The notes under the pieces: model-generated
What the model saw: only the letters and a program-made list of their open reading frames with translations
The model's database searches: none
What the model was told of the DNA's origin: nothing
Assembly (NCBI GenBank): GCA_035308025.1
Contig: DATGHL010000029.1
Span: 1 to 64,000, forward strand
Direction: 5' to 3'
Length of the DNA: 64,000 nucleotides
Source of the DNA: Candidatus Binataceae bacterium
GTDB lineage: Bacteria; Desulfobacterota; Binatia; Binatales; Binataceae
Position numbers and translations under genes: made by a program
In this document: one piece after another, positions 55,505 through 63,853 of the stretch
Numbering within the stretch: position 1 is the stretch's first letter
Layout: each line of letters begins with the position of its first letter

Positions 55505-56356
55505 CTACTCGGCCGCAGTCGCCGGAATGTATCCTACTATGCCGCTCCTCAACTGAATCCGCAGCCAGCCGCCCGCGATGCCGGTTACGTGAACCAGCTT
55601 GCGATGATGGACTTGGGCAACCACTTGCGCGCTGCTGTCCGGCGCCTGGTAGACCGGTGAATCGTGAGTCAGCAGGAATTTCCGGTTGAGAGGGCGCAGT
55701 TTTGGCGGCGGCGTTGATGCGACCGTACCGGTCGTCGCAGGAGTCGGAACCGTCGGCGGCGCCGTTACCACCGGCGCCGCGGTCATCAGGCTCGGATCGA
55801 GCGCCTTAACCTGCGCATACTCGGCCTGCGCCTCGTCCTGACGACTAGTATCGGCGCTGAGCAGGTTGCCGAGAGCCAGATGGGCATGAGCATTTTTCGG
55901 CTCGAGACCGATTGCAGTCAGGAACTGGGCTTCGGCCTCTCTAGGCTTGTTGCGCCTCTGCAGGAGCGCGCCCAGCTTGAGGCGATAACTCACGGCTGCC
56001 GGATCGAGCGCGACCGCGGCGCGATACTGCGCCTCCGCCAGACTGGTCTGCTCGTCTGCGTAAGCGTCGCCCAAACCGGCGTGGGCCGCCGCGTTTTTGG
56101 GATCGAGCTCCAGCGCCTTCATGTATTCAGGTTGGGCCTGACCGAGCTTATGCTCGAAGGCGTAAAGGTTTCCGAGCGCCAGATGAGGCCGCGCATCCTG
56201 CGGCGCGGCGTTTATCGCCGATTGATAGTCAGTTTCAGCATTAGCCACTTGCCCATTAGCCATTGCCTGATCACCGTCGTGCAGATAGTCATCGACCGTC
56301 TTATGCGCGCATCCGCTGACTATGAAGAATAAAAACGCAACAAATATTATCCGCAT
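55505..56356 (-). CDS. TPR-repeat lipoprotein with C-terminal SH3 domain
   Basis: Starting at the ATG at 56356 the product has a lipoprotein signal (MRIIFVAFLFFIVSGCAHKT, lipobox VSGC), about five tetratricopeptide repeats (ANAETDYQSAINAAPQDARP, AQPEYMKALELDPKNAAAHA, AQYRAAVALDPAAVSYRLKL, AQFLTAIGLEPKNAHAHLAL and a fifth), a Pro/Thr/Val linker, and a bacterial SH3 domain (SPVYQAPDSSAQVVAQVHHR, WLRIQLRSGIVGYIP). Such proteins are envelope scaffolds that bind peptidoglycan or partners. A longer frame to 56461 lacks a signal peptide start. Function is not predictable. Confidence 0.8.
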   Translation of the reverse strand: MRIIFVAFLFFIVSGCAHKTVDDYLHDGDQAMANGQVANAETDYQSAINAAPQDARPHLALGNLYAFEHKLGQAQPEYMKALELDPKNAAAHAGLGDAYADEQTSLAEAQYRAAVALDPAAVSYRLKLGALLQRRNKPREAEAQFLTAIGLEPKNAHAHLALGNLLSADTSRQDEAQAEYAQVKALDPSLMTAAPVVTAPPTVPTPATTGTVASTPPPKLRPLNRKFLLTHDSPVYQAPDSSAQVVAQVHHRKLVHVTGIAGGWLRIQLRSGIVGYIPATAAE

Positions 56357-56550
56357 TGCGACGCCTGGCAGCAGATTCCGCTCGATTCGCATGGTAGTGG
56401 CTCCGATTATCCCGACGGTGCTCGAGCCCCGCCTTCCAGTTTGCGCGGCGAGCGCTCGCACTCATATCGTGCCATGAACATCACGAGTGTCAAAGAAACG
56501 CCGCGCGTTTACGGTTGGCGCGACCGGCACGGTGCGTTATAAGAGGCAGC

Positions 56551-57195
56551 GTGCGGGTTGTTCTTGTCGCAGCCAAACAACTGGCGCTCGCGAAATCGCG
56601 GCTGGCGCCGGCCTTACCCTCGAACCTCGAGCGGGCGACGCTCGCCGAGGCGATGTTCCGCGACGTTCTCGCCGCGGCGCTGAGCGCGCGGCTGGCTGAC
56701 CGTGTCGCGGTTGTGACCTCGGATATCCGCTTGATTGGTTATGCGCGAGCGGCCGGAACGCTCGTGGTCGACGAGGAATTCCCGCGCGGACTCAACGTCG
56801 CGGTGCGGATAGCGACGACGGCATTGAGGGACGCCGGCGCAACCACGATCTGCACCGTCCTATCGGATATTCCATTGACGACCGGCGCCGACATCGATAC
56901 CGCTCTCACCGTTGATCCCGCTGCACAAGTCGTGCTGATTCCGTCGCGCGACTGCTCGGGCACCAACATGATAGTGCGGACGCCGCCCGACGTCATTGCC
57001 ACCCAGTTCGGGCGGCTCAGCCTGGTGCGTCATCGCGAGGACTGCCGTGAGCGCGCGATTTCCTGTCAGGTCGTGCGAATCTCCCGTCCGGCGCTTGACC
57101 TCGACCTTCCCGCCGACTTAATTGAGTTCGCGCGAACGCCCACCATGACCCATACTTTTCGCAACCTTGACCGCTTGGGCCTGCTCCACGGCTGA
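56551..57195 (+). CDS. cofC: 2-phospho-L-lactate/PEP guanylyltransferase (CofC/FbiD-like)
   Basis: The 214-aa protein matches CofC/FbiD, which transfers GMP to phospholactate or phosphoenolpyruvate in coenzyme F420 synthesis. It opens with VVLVAAKQLALAKSRLAPAL (family KxxxxxKSRL), then VAVVTSDIRLIGYARAAGTL, GLNVAVRIATTALRDAGA, TVLSDIPLTTGADIDTAL and IPSRDCSGTNMIVRTPPDVI, each placed as in CofC. GTG at 56551 was chosen because AGAGG lies just upstream. It sits directly before the Mla genes (26 bp). Other F420 genes (cofD, cofE, fbiC) are not in the window. Confidence 0.82.
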   Translation: MRVVLVAAKQLALAKSRLAPALPSNLERATLAEAMFRDVLAAALSARLADRVAVVTSDIRLIGYARAAGTLVVDEEFPRGLNVAVRIATTALRDAGATTICTVLSDIPLTTGADIDTALTVDPAAQVVLIPSRDCSGTNMIVRTPPDVIATQFGRLSLVRHREDCRERAISCQVVRISRPALDLDLPADLIEFARTPTMTHTFRNLDRLGLLHG

Positions 57196-57220
57196 CCACT
57201 CGGCGCGGGCTGCAGACACT

Positions 57221-57991
57221 ATGCTTCAACGAATCCAGCGGCTTGGCGCCGCAATCCTCGACGGGGTCTCGCGCCTGGGACTCTTTGTGCTCTTCCTTGG
57301 CGCCGCGCTCGCCCACATAATCGTGCCGCCCTACAAGCCGCGATTGTTGATCCGGCAGATTCGCGCAATCGGCGCGGACTCGTTCTTTCTCGTTGCGCTG
57401 ATCGGCCTGTTCACCGGCATGGTCTTGGGCCTGCAAGGCTATAACACGCTGCGCCGCTTCGGCTCGGAGGGCGCCCTGGGCACCGTCGTCGCGCTGGTGC
57501 TGGTCCGCGAACTCGGACCAGTGCTGGCCGCCTTGATGATCGCGGCGCGCGCCGGCTCCGCGATGGCGGCCGAAATCGGCGCGATGCAAGCGACTGAGCA
57601 GATCGATGCGCTGACTGTCATGGCGATCAATCCGATCCAATATCTGGTCTCGCCGCGGGTACTCGCGGGGGTGCTTAGCTTTCCCTTGCTTACGGTGATC
57701 TTCGATGTGATTGGTATCTGGGGCGGATGGCTGGTCGGGGTCATTTTCCTGGGCGCCCCGAGCGGCCCGTTCTTCAACGGCATCGCCCACAATTTGGGCT
57801 GGCACGACATCCTGACCGGCCTCGTCAAAGCCTTGGTCTTCGGCCTCGTCGTGATGTGGGTCTGCTGCTACAAGGGCTATTTCGCCGCCCGCATGGCGAC
57901 CGGCGTCAGCCGCGCCACCACGGAGGCGGTCGTCCTGTCAAGCGTACTGGTCCTCGCCTGGGACTATTTTTTGACCGCGATAATGCTGTAA
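57221..57991 (+). CDS. mlaE: MlaE-type phospholipid ABC transporter permease
   Basis: The 256-aa integral membrane protein matches MlaE/YrbE: IVPPYKPRLLIRQIRAIGAD, FTGMVLGLQGYNTLRRFGSE, LVRELGPVLAALMIAARAGS then AMAAEIGAM, and VSRATTEAVVLSSVLVLAWD. It forms the membrane core of the inner-membrane complex that moves phospholipids between inner and outer membrane. The start ATG at 57221 (MLQRIQRLGA) is preferred to a longer frame that overlaps cofC. It is followed by mlaF after 32 bp. Confidence 0.94.
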   Translation: MLQRIQRLGAAILDGVSRLGLFVLFLGAALAHIIVPPYKPRLLIRQIRAIGADSFFLVALIGLFTGMVLGLQGYNTLRRFGSEGALGTVVALVLVRELGPVLAALMIAARAGSAMAAEIGAMQATEQIDALTVMAINPIQYLVSPRVLAGVLSFPLLTVIFDVIGIWGGWLVGVIFLGAPSGPFFNGIAHNLGWHDILTGLVKALVFGLVVMWVCCYKGYFAARMATGVSRATTEAVVLSSVLVLAWDYFLTAIML

Positions 57992-58023
57992 ACAGTTGAA
58001 CCGACCTGAATAGATCAGCCTGA

Positions 58024-58824
58024 ATGGATCACAATGGTAACACAGCGGCGATCGTCGTCCGCAACCTGCGCCGCCGCTTCGGCGCTCAGCAGGTGCTCGA
58101 TGGCGTCAATCTCGACTGCCCCAGCGGCCAGATTACGACGATCGTGGGGCCCAGCGGCTGCGGTAAGACTGTCCTGCTGAAGCATCTTAATCTCCTGTTG
58201 CGGCCCGACTCGGGCAGCATCACGATCGATAACACCGACGTGACGCGCGCCGGCACGCGAGTTGCCGACGCGGTGCGCGAGAAATTCGGCATGCTGTTTC
58301 AGGCTGGCGCGCTGTTCGATTCGATGAGCGTCTTCGATAACGTGGCCTTTCCGCTCGTCGAGAAAACGCATCTGAGCCGCGACGAGATCGCGGCGCGCGT
58401 CCATGAGATTATCGCCCAGGTCGGACTCGAAGGGATGGAGCATAAGTTTCCTTCCGAGATGAGCGGCGGGATGCAGAAGCGAGCGGCGCTGGCGCGCGCG
58501 CTGGTTCATCGGCCGCGAATTCTGATGCTCGACGAACCGACCACCGGCCTCGACCCGACCCGCACCTACTCGATTCATGAACTGGTGCGCGAAACCCAGC
58601 GCAAATTCAAACTCACCGCGGTGATGGTGAGCCACGATGTACCGCAGGTGTTTGAGATTTCCGATCGCGTGGCTTATATGCACGCGGGCCGCATCGCGCT
58701 CAACGGTCCGGCTGCCGAGATCACCGTATCAAAGGATGAAAACTTCCAGAAGTTCCTGGCCGGCAAGGCCTCGGGCGAGGAGGAACGACCCCTGTCGCAG
58801 GTAATTGCGACGCCGGGCCGCTAA
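58024..58824 (+). CDS. mlaF: MlaF-type phospholipid ABC transporter ATPase
   Basis: The 266-aa ATPase has Walker A GPSGCGKTVLL near residue 41, the MlaF-type Q-loop MLFQAGALFDSMSVFDNVAF, signature EMSGGMQKRAALARAL, Walker B ILMLDEPTTGLDPTRTYSIH and the switch His in VMVSHDVPQVFEISDRVAYM. It energises the MlaE permease. It lies between mlaE and mlaD, with the mlaD start 5 bp after its stop. Confidence 0.95.
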   Translation: MDHNGNTAAIVVRNLRRRFGAQQVLDGVNLDCPSGQITTIVGPSGCGKTVLLKHLNLLLRPDSGSITIDNTDVTRAGTRVADAVREKFGMLFQAGALFDSMSVFDNVAFPLVEKTHLSRDEIAARVHEIIAQVGLEGMEHKFPSEMSGGMQKRAALARALVHRPRILMLDEPTTGLDPTRTYSIHELVRETQRKFKLTAVMVSHDVPQVFEISDRVAYMHAGRIALNGPAAEITVSKDENFQKFLAGKASGEEERPLSQVIATPGR

Positions 58825-58829
58825 CCGGT

Positions 58830-59393
58830 ATGTACGCCAGCCGCACCACTCAGTTGATCGTTGGCATCTTTGCCCTCGTCGGCATTGCCGCCCTCGCCAT
58901 CCTCTCGATGAGCCTCGGACGGATCGAACTGTTCGCCGGCCCGACCTACACGCTCTTCGCGAACTTCGACAATATTTCGGGCCTCAAGGCCGGTGACCAG
59001 GTGCAACTCGCGGGCGTCGACATCGGCAAGGTTACGGCGATCGGACTTCATGACAACCGCGCCCATGTTGCGATGCGGATCAAGCAGGGTATCGCGATCG
59101 ATGACGATGCGATTGCCTCGATAAAGACCAGCGGAATTATCGGCGACAAATATATCGCAATTGCGCTCGGCCCAAGTGATCAAACCATGGCTAATGGCGA
59201 AACAATCCGCCATACTCAGTCAGCATTTGTCCTGGAAGATGCGATCGGCCAGTTGATTAACGGTACAGGCTCGGGTTCGTCGCCGGCTGGTAACAATACT
59301 AAAACTGCGGCAGGTAGCGGGTCGGGTGTGTCTATTGACCCGACCGCAAATGCCGCGAACTGCGATTGCAGTCAGCAGAAGGGTAGTAAATAG
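58830..59393 (+). CDS. mlaD: MlaD MCE-domain substrate-binding protein
   Basis: The 187-aa protein has one N-terminal membrane helix (LIVGIFALVGIAALAILSMS) and an MCE domain (YTLFANFDNISGLKAGDQVQ, LAGVDIGKVTAI, SIKTSGIIGDKYIAIALGPS). MlaD forms a hexameric ring in the periplasm that receives lipid from MlaC. The C-terminal tail is Ser/Gly-rich and ends with a CDC motif near the stop. It is 3-6 bp before mlaC. Confidence 0.93.
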   Translation: MYASRTTQLIVGIFALVGIAALAILSMSLGRIELFAGPTYTLFANFDNISGLKAGDQVQLAGVDIGKVTAIGLHDNRAHVAMRIKQGIAIDDDAIASIKTSGIIGDKYIAIALGPSDQTMANGETIRHTQSAFVLEDAIGQLINGTGSGSSPAGNNTKTAAGSGSGVSIDPTANAANCDCSQQKGSK

Positions 59394-59399
59394 ATTGTG

Positions 59400-60041
59400 A
59401 TGAAGTTTGGTGTTTCAGACAAAAGCCGCATAGTCTTTGCGTCCCTCTTCGTTGGCGTACTGACCATGATCAGTGCGCCTGGCGCGGTTGCGCGCGCCGA
59501 CGACAGCGCCATGAGCGCCGTGCAATCGATGGTCAACCAGGCGGTCAAGATTTTGGCCGACCAAGCGACCCCTCAGGCCACGCGCGCCAGTCAACTGCGC
59601 GACCTGATCGCACCTTCGTTCGACTTCGCCGCGATGTCGCGCTCGGCGCTCGGCTATCACTGGAAGTCGCTGAATCCTGCCCAGCGCGCCGACTTCACGC
59701 AAACTTTCACCGGTTTTATTGAAGCCGCCTACGGGAGCAAAATCGGCGACTACCACGGTCAGCAGGTCAATTTTATCAAACAGACCTCGCTCGGTAACGG
59801 CTATTTTCAGGTTTTCTCCCAGATCGTCCAGCCGGGGGGTAAGGCTCCCGTGCCGGTAAATTATCTGGTCGAACAAAAAGACGGACAATGGAAAGTCTAC
59901 GATGTCACCGTCGATGACATCAGCATCATCGCCAACTATCGGACGCAGTTTAATCGCGTGATCAACGAAAATGGCTTCGATAAGCTGCTCGCCGATCTGA
60001 AGGCCAAGCAGCAGCAACTCAATCAGACGAAGAGCGGGTAA
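59400..60041 (+). CDS. mlaC: MlaC periplasmic phospholipid carrier
   Basis: The protein of about 213 residues has a Sec signal peptide (ending near VARADDSAM) and an MlaC/Tol-Pal-like fold: VNQAVKILADQATPQATRAS, LRDLIAPSFDFAAMSRSALG, FTQTFTGFIEAAYGSKIGDY, FKLQ-like linker replaced by QVNFIKQTSLGNGYFQVFSQ, and VNYLVEQKDGQWKVYDVTVD. It shuttles phospholipid between MlaA and MlaD. The ATG at 59400 or GTG at 59397 is the start. It is followed by mlaA after about 90 bp. Confidence 0.92.
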   Translation: MKFGVSDKSRIVFASLFVGVLTMISAPGAVARADDSAMSAVQSMVNQAVKILADQATPQATRASQLRDLIAPSFDFAAMSRSALGYHWKSLNPAQRADFTQTFTGFIEAAYGSKIGDYHGQQVNFIKQTSLGNGYFQVFSQIVQPGGKAPVPVNYLVEQKDGQWKVYDVTVDDISIIANYRTQFNRVINENGFDKLLADLKAKQQQLNQTKSG

Positions 60042-60134
60042 TCCGGGCGCACGGCCGTCGCACGTTTTTTCGATGACACTCAAGTTTTGCGCGCTATGAT
60101 TGCGCCTGGCTTAGCGCGGAGGTTAGGGGAAAGA

Positions 60135-60875
60135 GTGGAAGTGAAGCGAAGTTTTGCGGCGATGGCCGCGCTGGCGATGGTTCTCGGTTTCGCTCGGCAG
60201 TCCGCGCTCGCGGAGGATCAGGAACCGCCGCATCCGCCCGGCGAGAGCACCCAGGTTTACAGCGACCCATGGGCGCCGTTTAACGAGAAAATGTTCTCGT
60301 TCAACCTCAAGCTGGATCACTACGTCCTCCATCCGGTGGCCAAGGGTTATGCCGCGGTGGCCCCGGTGATCGTGCGCGAAAGCGTGGGTCGTTTCTTCAA
60401 CAACGTCAATTTCATTCCGCGCGTCGCCAATAACCTCTTCCAGCTCCGCTTTCCTCAGGCCGGCGACGAGCTCCTGCGCTTTGGCATTAACACCACTCTG
60501 GGCATCGCCGGAGTATTTGACCCGGCCGACCGCTGGTTTGGCATCAAACCTAACCCGAACGATCTGGGCCTGACCTTCGGTCATTACGGGATCAGCCCCG
60601 GGCCATACCTGGTATTACCCTTCCTCGGACCCTTCACGGTTCGCGATGCGATCGGCTCCGCTGGCGATCAGGCGATGTGGCCCTTGCCCTATTTCGTGCC
60701 TTGGTACGTCTCGATCCCAACCGATGCGGGCAAGGGTGTCATCGAGGCGGTCAATTATCGCTCGCTGCACCTCGATCTCTTCGAGGACGTTGACCGCTAT
60801 GCGGTCGACTTGTACGGCGCGGTCGAGGACGGCTATATGCAGAAGCGCGCCGCCGAGTTGAAGGCGCTGGATTAG
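60135..60875 (+). CDS. mlaA: MlaA (VacJ) outer-membrane phospholipid protein
   Basis: The 246-aa protein matches MlaA: DPWAPFNEKMFSFNLKLDHY near the start, RFFNNVNFIPRVANNLFQLR, GLTFGHYGISPGPYLVLPFL and GPFTVRDAIGSAGDQAMWP. It pulls misplaced phospholipid from the outer leaflet. The N-terminus has a Sec signal (LAMVLGFARQSALA) but no lipobox Cys, unlike E. coli MlaA. The GTG at 60135 has AGGGGAAA before it; the longer frame to 60087 is less likely. It completes mlaE-F-D-C-A. Confidence 0.94.
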   Translation: MEVKRSFAAMAALAMVLGFARQSALAEDQEPPHPPGESTQVYSDPWAPFNEKMFSFNLKLDHYVLHPVAKGYAAVAPVIVRESVGRFFNNVNFIPRVANNLFQLRFPQAGDELLRFGINTTLGIAGVFDPADRWFGIKPNPNDLGLTFGHYGISPGPYLVLPFLGPFTVRDAIGSAGDQAMWPLPYFVPWYVSIPTDAGKGVIEAVNYRSLHLDLFEDVDRYAVDLYGAVEDGYMQKRAAELKALD

Positions 60876-60917
60876 CCGCGCCGCCATCAGCCTCTTAGAC
60901 CTCGCCGCGAGTGCGTA

Positions 60918-60989
60918 ACGCTAGCGGAGCACTACCGCGCGGAGCGAGCACCGGGGCCAGCGGAGTCTGCGCGCGCTGCGTCAGGATTC
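60918..60989 (+). repeat. Intergenic repeat, copy 1
   Basis: This copy follows the mlaA stop. It shares ACGCTAGCGGA, GGAGCGAGCA, AGTCTGCG and GCTGCGTCAGGATTC in order with copy 2 at 61608-61663, but has a longer middle. Both copies have the same orientation and lie just after a stop codon. Confidence 0.6.
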
Positions 60990-61135
60990 TTAAATTCGCG
61001 GCTAGGTTTTTTCTTCGGCATCGTCCGAGGGCTTTTGTAATTTCCGCGCGCGCTCAGAAGACGCGCCCCTTCTTTACCGCCGGCCACGCGCCATGTTGAA
61101 ATTACCCAATCACTACAGCCCGCCAGGAGGTTCGG

Positions 61136-61603
61136 ATGGAAACGATTCGCTTCGATGACGTCGAGCAGTTGCGCAAGAAAATCAGCACGGAATTCGGTCC
61201 GTGGAGCGCACCGATCGCCGTCCCGCAGGAGAAAATCAATCAGTTCGCCGACGTCACCGGCGACCATCAGTGGATTCACATCGATCTCGAGCGCGCCAAA
61301 CGCGAGAGTCCGTTCGGCGGCCCGGTCGCGCACGGCTTCCTGACCCTGAGCATGTTGCCGGCCTTTGAGATAGACAATGGCTGGAAGGTCGCGGGCTACC
61401 GCAACGTCGTCAACTACGGCGCCAACAAGCTGCGCTTCATCTCGCCGGTCCCGGCCGGCGCCAGCGTCCACGCCCGCCAGCGGATCCTCGGCGTCGAGGC
61501 CAAGCCGCAAGGCACGCAGCTCACGGTCGAAAGTCAGGTCCAGGTGGTCGGCGGCGACAAGCCGGCGCTGATTTACGAGGGCATCTTCCTGTACGTGCGC
61601 TAG
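61136..61603 (+). CDS. MaoC-family (R)-specific enoyl-CoA hydratase-like protein
   Basis: The 155-aa single hot-dog protein has the hydratase-2 motif QFADVTGDHQWIHIDLERAK (catalytic Asp and His) and GGPVAHGFLTLSMLPAF. It hydrates trans-2-enoyl-CoA, in fatty-acid, polyhydroxyalkanoate or other acyl-CoA metabolism. AGGAGG lies about 6 bases upstream of the ATG, an unusually strong Shine-Dalgarno for this region. The gene is single, bracketed by two copies of an intergenic repeat. Confidence 0.9.
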   Translation: METIRFDDVEQLRKKISTEFGPWSAPIAVPQEKINQFADVTGDHQWIHIDLERAKRESPFGGPVAHGFLTLSMLPAFEIDNGWKVAGYRNVVNYGANKLRFISPVPAGASVHARQRILGVEAKPQGTQLTVESQVQVVGGDKPALIYEGIFLYVR

Positions 61604-61607
61604 CCAG

Positions 61608-61663
61608 ACGCTAGCGGAACGAAGTGGAGCGAGCAGGCGAGTCTGCGAGCTGCGTCAAGATTC
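61608..61663 (+). repeat. Intergenic repeat, copy 2
   Basis: This copy begins 4 bases after the maoC-type stop codon and carries the same ordered blocks as copy 1: ACGCTAGCGGA, GGAGCGAGCA, AGTCTGCG and GCTGCGTCAAGATTC. Confidence 0.6.
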
Positions 61664-61699
61664 CCCGTTGAAAACCTTCTTTCAAAAGCGTACCCGCGG

Positions 61700-62455
61700 A
61701 TGAACGAGGCCCATCTGCTCGTCATCGAAGACGAGGTCCGGCTGCTCAATCATCTGTGCCGCGGGCTCGGCGAAGCGGGTTTCACTGTGATGAGCGCCGG
61801 CAGTGCGGAAGCGGCTGAACGCGCGGTCGCGACCGGCGAGTTCTCGGCGATCGTTCTCGATCTGCGGCTGCCCGGCAAGGACGGCTTGGAATTTTTGCGC
61901 GGTCTGCGCGCGGCCGGCAATGCCATTCCCGTGCTAATCTTGACGGCGCGCAGCAGCCTTGAGGAGCGCGTCAGCGGCTTGGACGCGGGCGCGGACGACT
62001 ACCTGGCCAAGCCCTTCGCCTTTGCCGAGCTGGTGGCGCGGATTCGCGCGCTGATCCGGCGTCAAACCGCGGCGCCGCAGCCGCGGCTGCGCTTCGCCGA
62101 TCTCGAATTCGATCCGGTCAAGCGTCGCGCCCGACGCGGAACGCGCGAACTCAACCTCTCGCCCAAAGAGACCATCCTGCTGGAACTTCTGATGCGCAAT
62201 GCGGGCCAGGCCGTCACCCGCGCCATGATTGCCGAGGTCGTCTGGGGCCCCGGCTACAACGATTTCACCAATCTGATCGAGGTCTTCGTCAATCGCCTGC
62301 GGAGTAAAATCGGCATCGACGGCGATGAGCCGCTGATCGCTACGATCCGCGGCGTCGGCTATTCGATGCGGCCGCCGCCGGGGGGCGGCGAAGTCTCCGG
62401 CGCGCGGCCAAAGTCGGGGGGCGGCGTAGTTTCTGACGCGCGGCCAAAGTCATGA
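61700..62455 (+). CDS. OmpR-family response regulator
   Basis: The 251-aa protein has a receiver domain (VIEDEVRLL; Asp in AIVLDLRLPGKDG; Lys in YLAKPFAFAE) and a winged-helix domain (LNLSPKETILLELLMRNAGQ, FTNLIEVFVNRLRSKIG, IRGVGYSMRPPP). Normal members end at about GYSMR. The last 24 residues here are a tandem-duplicated Gly/Pro tail (GGGEVSGARPKS, GGGVVSDARPKS). It overlaps the kinase gene by 4 bp (ATGA), so the pair is co-expressed. Target genes may include the TolC-like gene downstream (inference). Confidence 0.9.
   Translation: MNEAHLLVIEDEVRLLNHLCRGLGEAGFTVMSAGSAEAAERAVATGEFSAIVLDLRLPGKDGLEFLRGLRAAGNAIPVLILTARSSLEERVSGLDAGADDYLAKPFAFAELVARIRALIRRQTAAPQPRLRFADLEFDPVKRRARRGTRELNLSPKETILLELLMRNAGQAVTRAMIAEVVWGPGYNDFTNLIEVFVNRLRSKIGIDGDEPLIATIRGVGYSMRPPPGGGEVSGARPKSGGGVVSDARPKS
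62380..62451 (+). repeat. 36-bp tandem duplication at the regulator/kinase junction
   Basis: Two head-to-tail 36-bp units (62380-62415 and 62416-62451) differ at only a few positions and share GGGGGGCGGCG and GCGCGGCCAAAGTC. They encode the extra C-terminal tail of the regulator, and the second ends immediately before the kinase ATG. The tract can slip and may vary between strains. Confidence 0.8.
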
Positions 62456-63807
62456 CGATCCGGCTGCGCCTGACGCTCTACTGGGCCGCCGTGCTGGCTG
62501 TCATTCTGATTCTGTCCGGCGCCGCCGTGCTGCTCCTGTTTGCGCGTGAACAGTGGGGACAGCTCGACAGCGCGCTGCTCGAAGAGGCCGACACCGCGAG
62601 CGCAACGATCCAGCAAAACGACGGCGCTACCGCGGCGACGATCGTGCGCGCGCTCAGCGCCGAGCGCGATCTCGGCCCGGCGCGCCGCGTCCGGCTGACA
62701 TGCGGAACCCAGGTGCTCGCTGATTCTGGCGACGCACGCGCGGATCTGCCGGCGGCGCCTAGCCCGGCGCGGCGCCAGATCGTCAACGGGCGCCACCGTG
62801 TCTACCGCTTCGCCGCGATGCCGTTGCGGCTCGCCGGGCGGCCCGCCCTTCTGCTCGACGGCGTCGATGCGCGTCCGATCCGCGCCTCGATCGCGCGGCT
62901 GCGGCGCAATCTGCTCGTAGCGCTGCCGCTGATCCTCGCGCTTAGCGTCGCCGGCGGTAGTTGGCTGGCGCGCCGCGCGCTCGAACCGATCAACGCGCTC
63001 GCCGCCGGTCTCGGACGGATCGAGCCGCGCGATCTGCAGAGCCGCCTGGCGCGCGCCGCCGTCGAGGACGAGGTCGCGCGCCTGACCGACGCGATCAATT
63101 CCCTGCTCGCCCGCGTCGCGCGCGCCACCGAGGCCGAACGCCGCTTCGCTGCCGACGCCGCCCACGAGCTGCGCACGCCCTTGGCCGTGCTGCGCGCCGG
63201 ACTCGAAGTCGCGCTTGCGCATCCGCGCCCCGCTGCTGAGTACGCCGACGCGCTGGCCGCCTCGCTGCGCGAAACCGTGGCCTTGTGCCGGATGGCCGAC
63301 GAGCTGCTCACGTTGGCGCGGCTCGATCATGACGGCGCACTGGCGCGCAGTCCGTTGAATCTCTGCACGCTGCTGCAGGAAGTGATCGACGCGGTCGAGC
63401 CCCTGCTTGAAGCCAAACAACTCGAATTGCGCAGCGCGCTGGGCACCGCCTTGATCGTCAACGGCAATGCGGATTACTTGCGCCGCTTGATCGTCAACCT
63501 GCTCGACAATGCGCTCAAGTTCGCCCCGCCAGGCGGCTGGGTCGCCATAGCCCTGACGAGCCATGACGGCGTGGCGACGCTGCGGTTTGCCGATAGCGGC
63601 CCCGGTATTGCCGCGGCAGACCTGCCGCGCATTTTCGATCGCTTCTTTCGCGGAACCTCGACAACTCAGCCCGGCAACGGCCTTGGCCTCAGCCTCTGCC
63701 GCGAGATCGCGCGGCTTCACGCCGGTGAGATTCGCGTGGCAAACCTCGCGGGCGGGGGCGCCGAGTTCGTCGTCACGCTCCCGCTCGCCGCGGCAATGCG
63801 AGCTTAA
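62452..63807 (+). CDS. Sensor histidine kinase (QseC/PmrB-like)
   Basis: The 451-aa kinase has two membrane helices (YWAAVLAVILILSGAAVLLL and LLVALPLILALSVAGGSWLA) flanking a periplasmic sensor of about 110 residues with one Cys. A HAMP segment follows (LEPINALAAGLGRIEPRDLQ), then HisKA (AADAAHELRTPLAVLRAGLE) and HATPase (LLDNALKFAPPGGWVAIAL, DSGPGIAAADLPRIFDRFF, GNGLGLSLCREIARLHAGEI). It phosphorylates the upstream OmpR-type regulator. The next gene starts about 47 bp downstream, a TolC-like outer-membrane protein. Confidence 0.92.
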   Translation: MTIRLRLTLYWAAVLAVILILSGAAVLLLFAREQWGQLDSALLEEADTASATIQQNDGATAATIVRALSAERDLGPARRVRLTCGTQVLADSGDARADLPAAPSPARRQIVNGRHRVYRFAAMPLRLAGRPALLLDGVDARPIRASIARLRRNLLVALPLILALSVAGGSWLARRALEPINALAAGLGRIEPRDLQSRLARAAVEDEVARLTDAINSLLARVARATEAERRFAADAAHELRTPLAVLRAGLEVALAHPRPAAEYADALAASLRETVALCRMADELLTLARLDHDGALARSPLNLCTLLQEVIDAVEPLLEAKQLELRSALGTALIVNGNADYLRRLIVNLLDNALKFAPPGGWVAIALTSHDGVATLRFADSGPGIAAADLPRIFDRFFRGTSTTQPGNGLGLSLCREIARLHAGEIRVANLAGGGAEFVVTLPLAAAMRA

Positions 63808-63853
63808 CGTTTATTAATTAGCGAGCCGCTCTGCCGGTCGTTAGGATCGGCGG

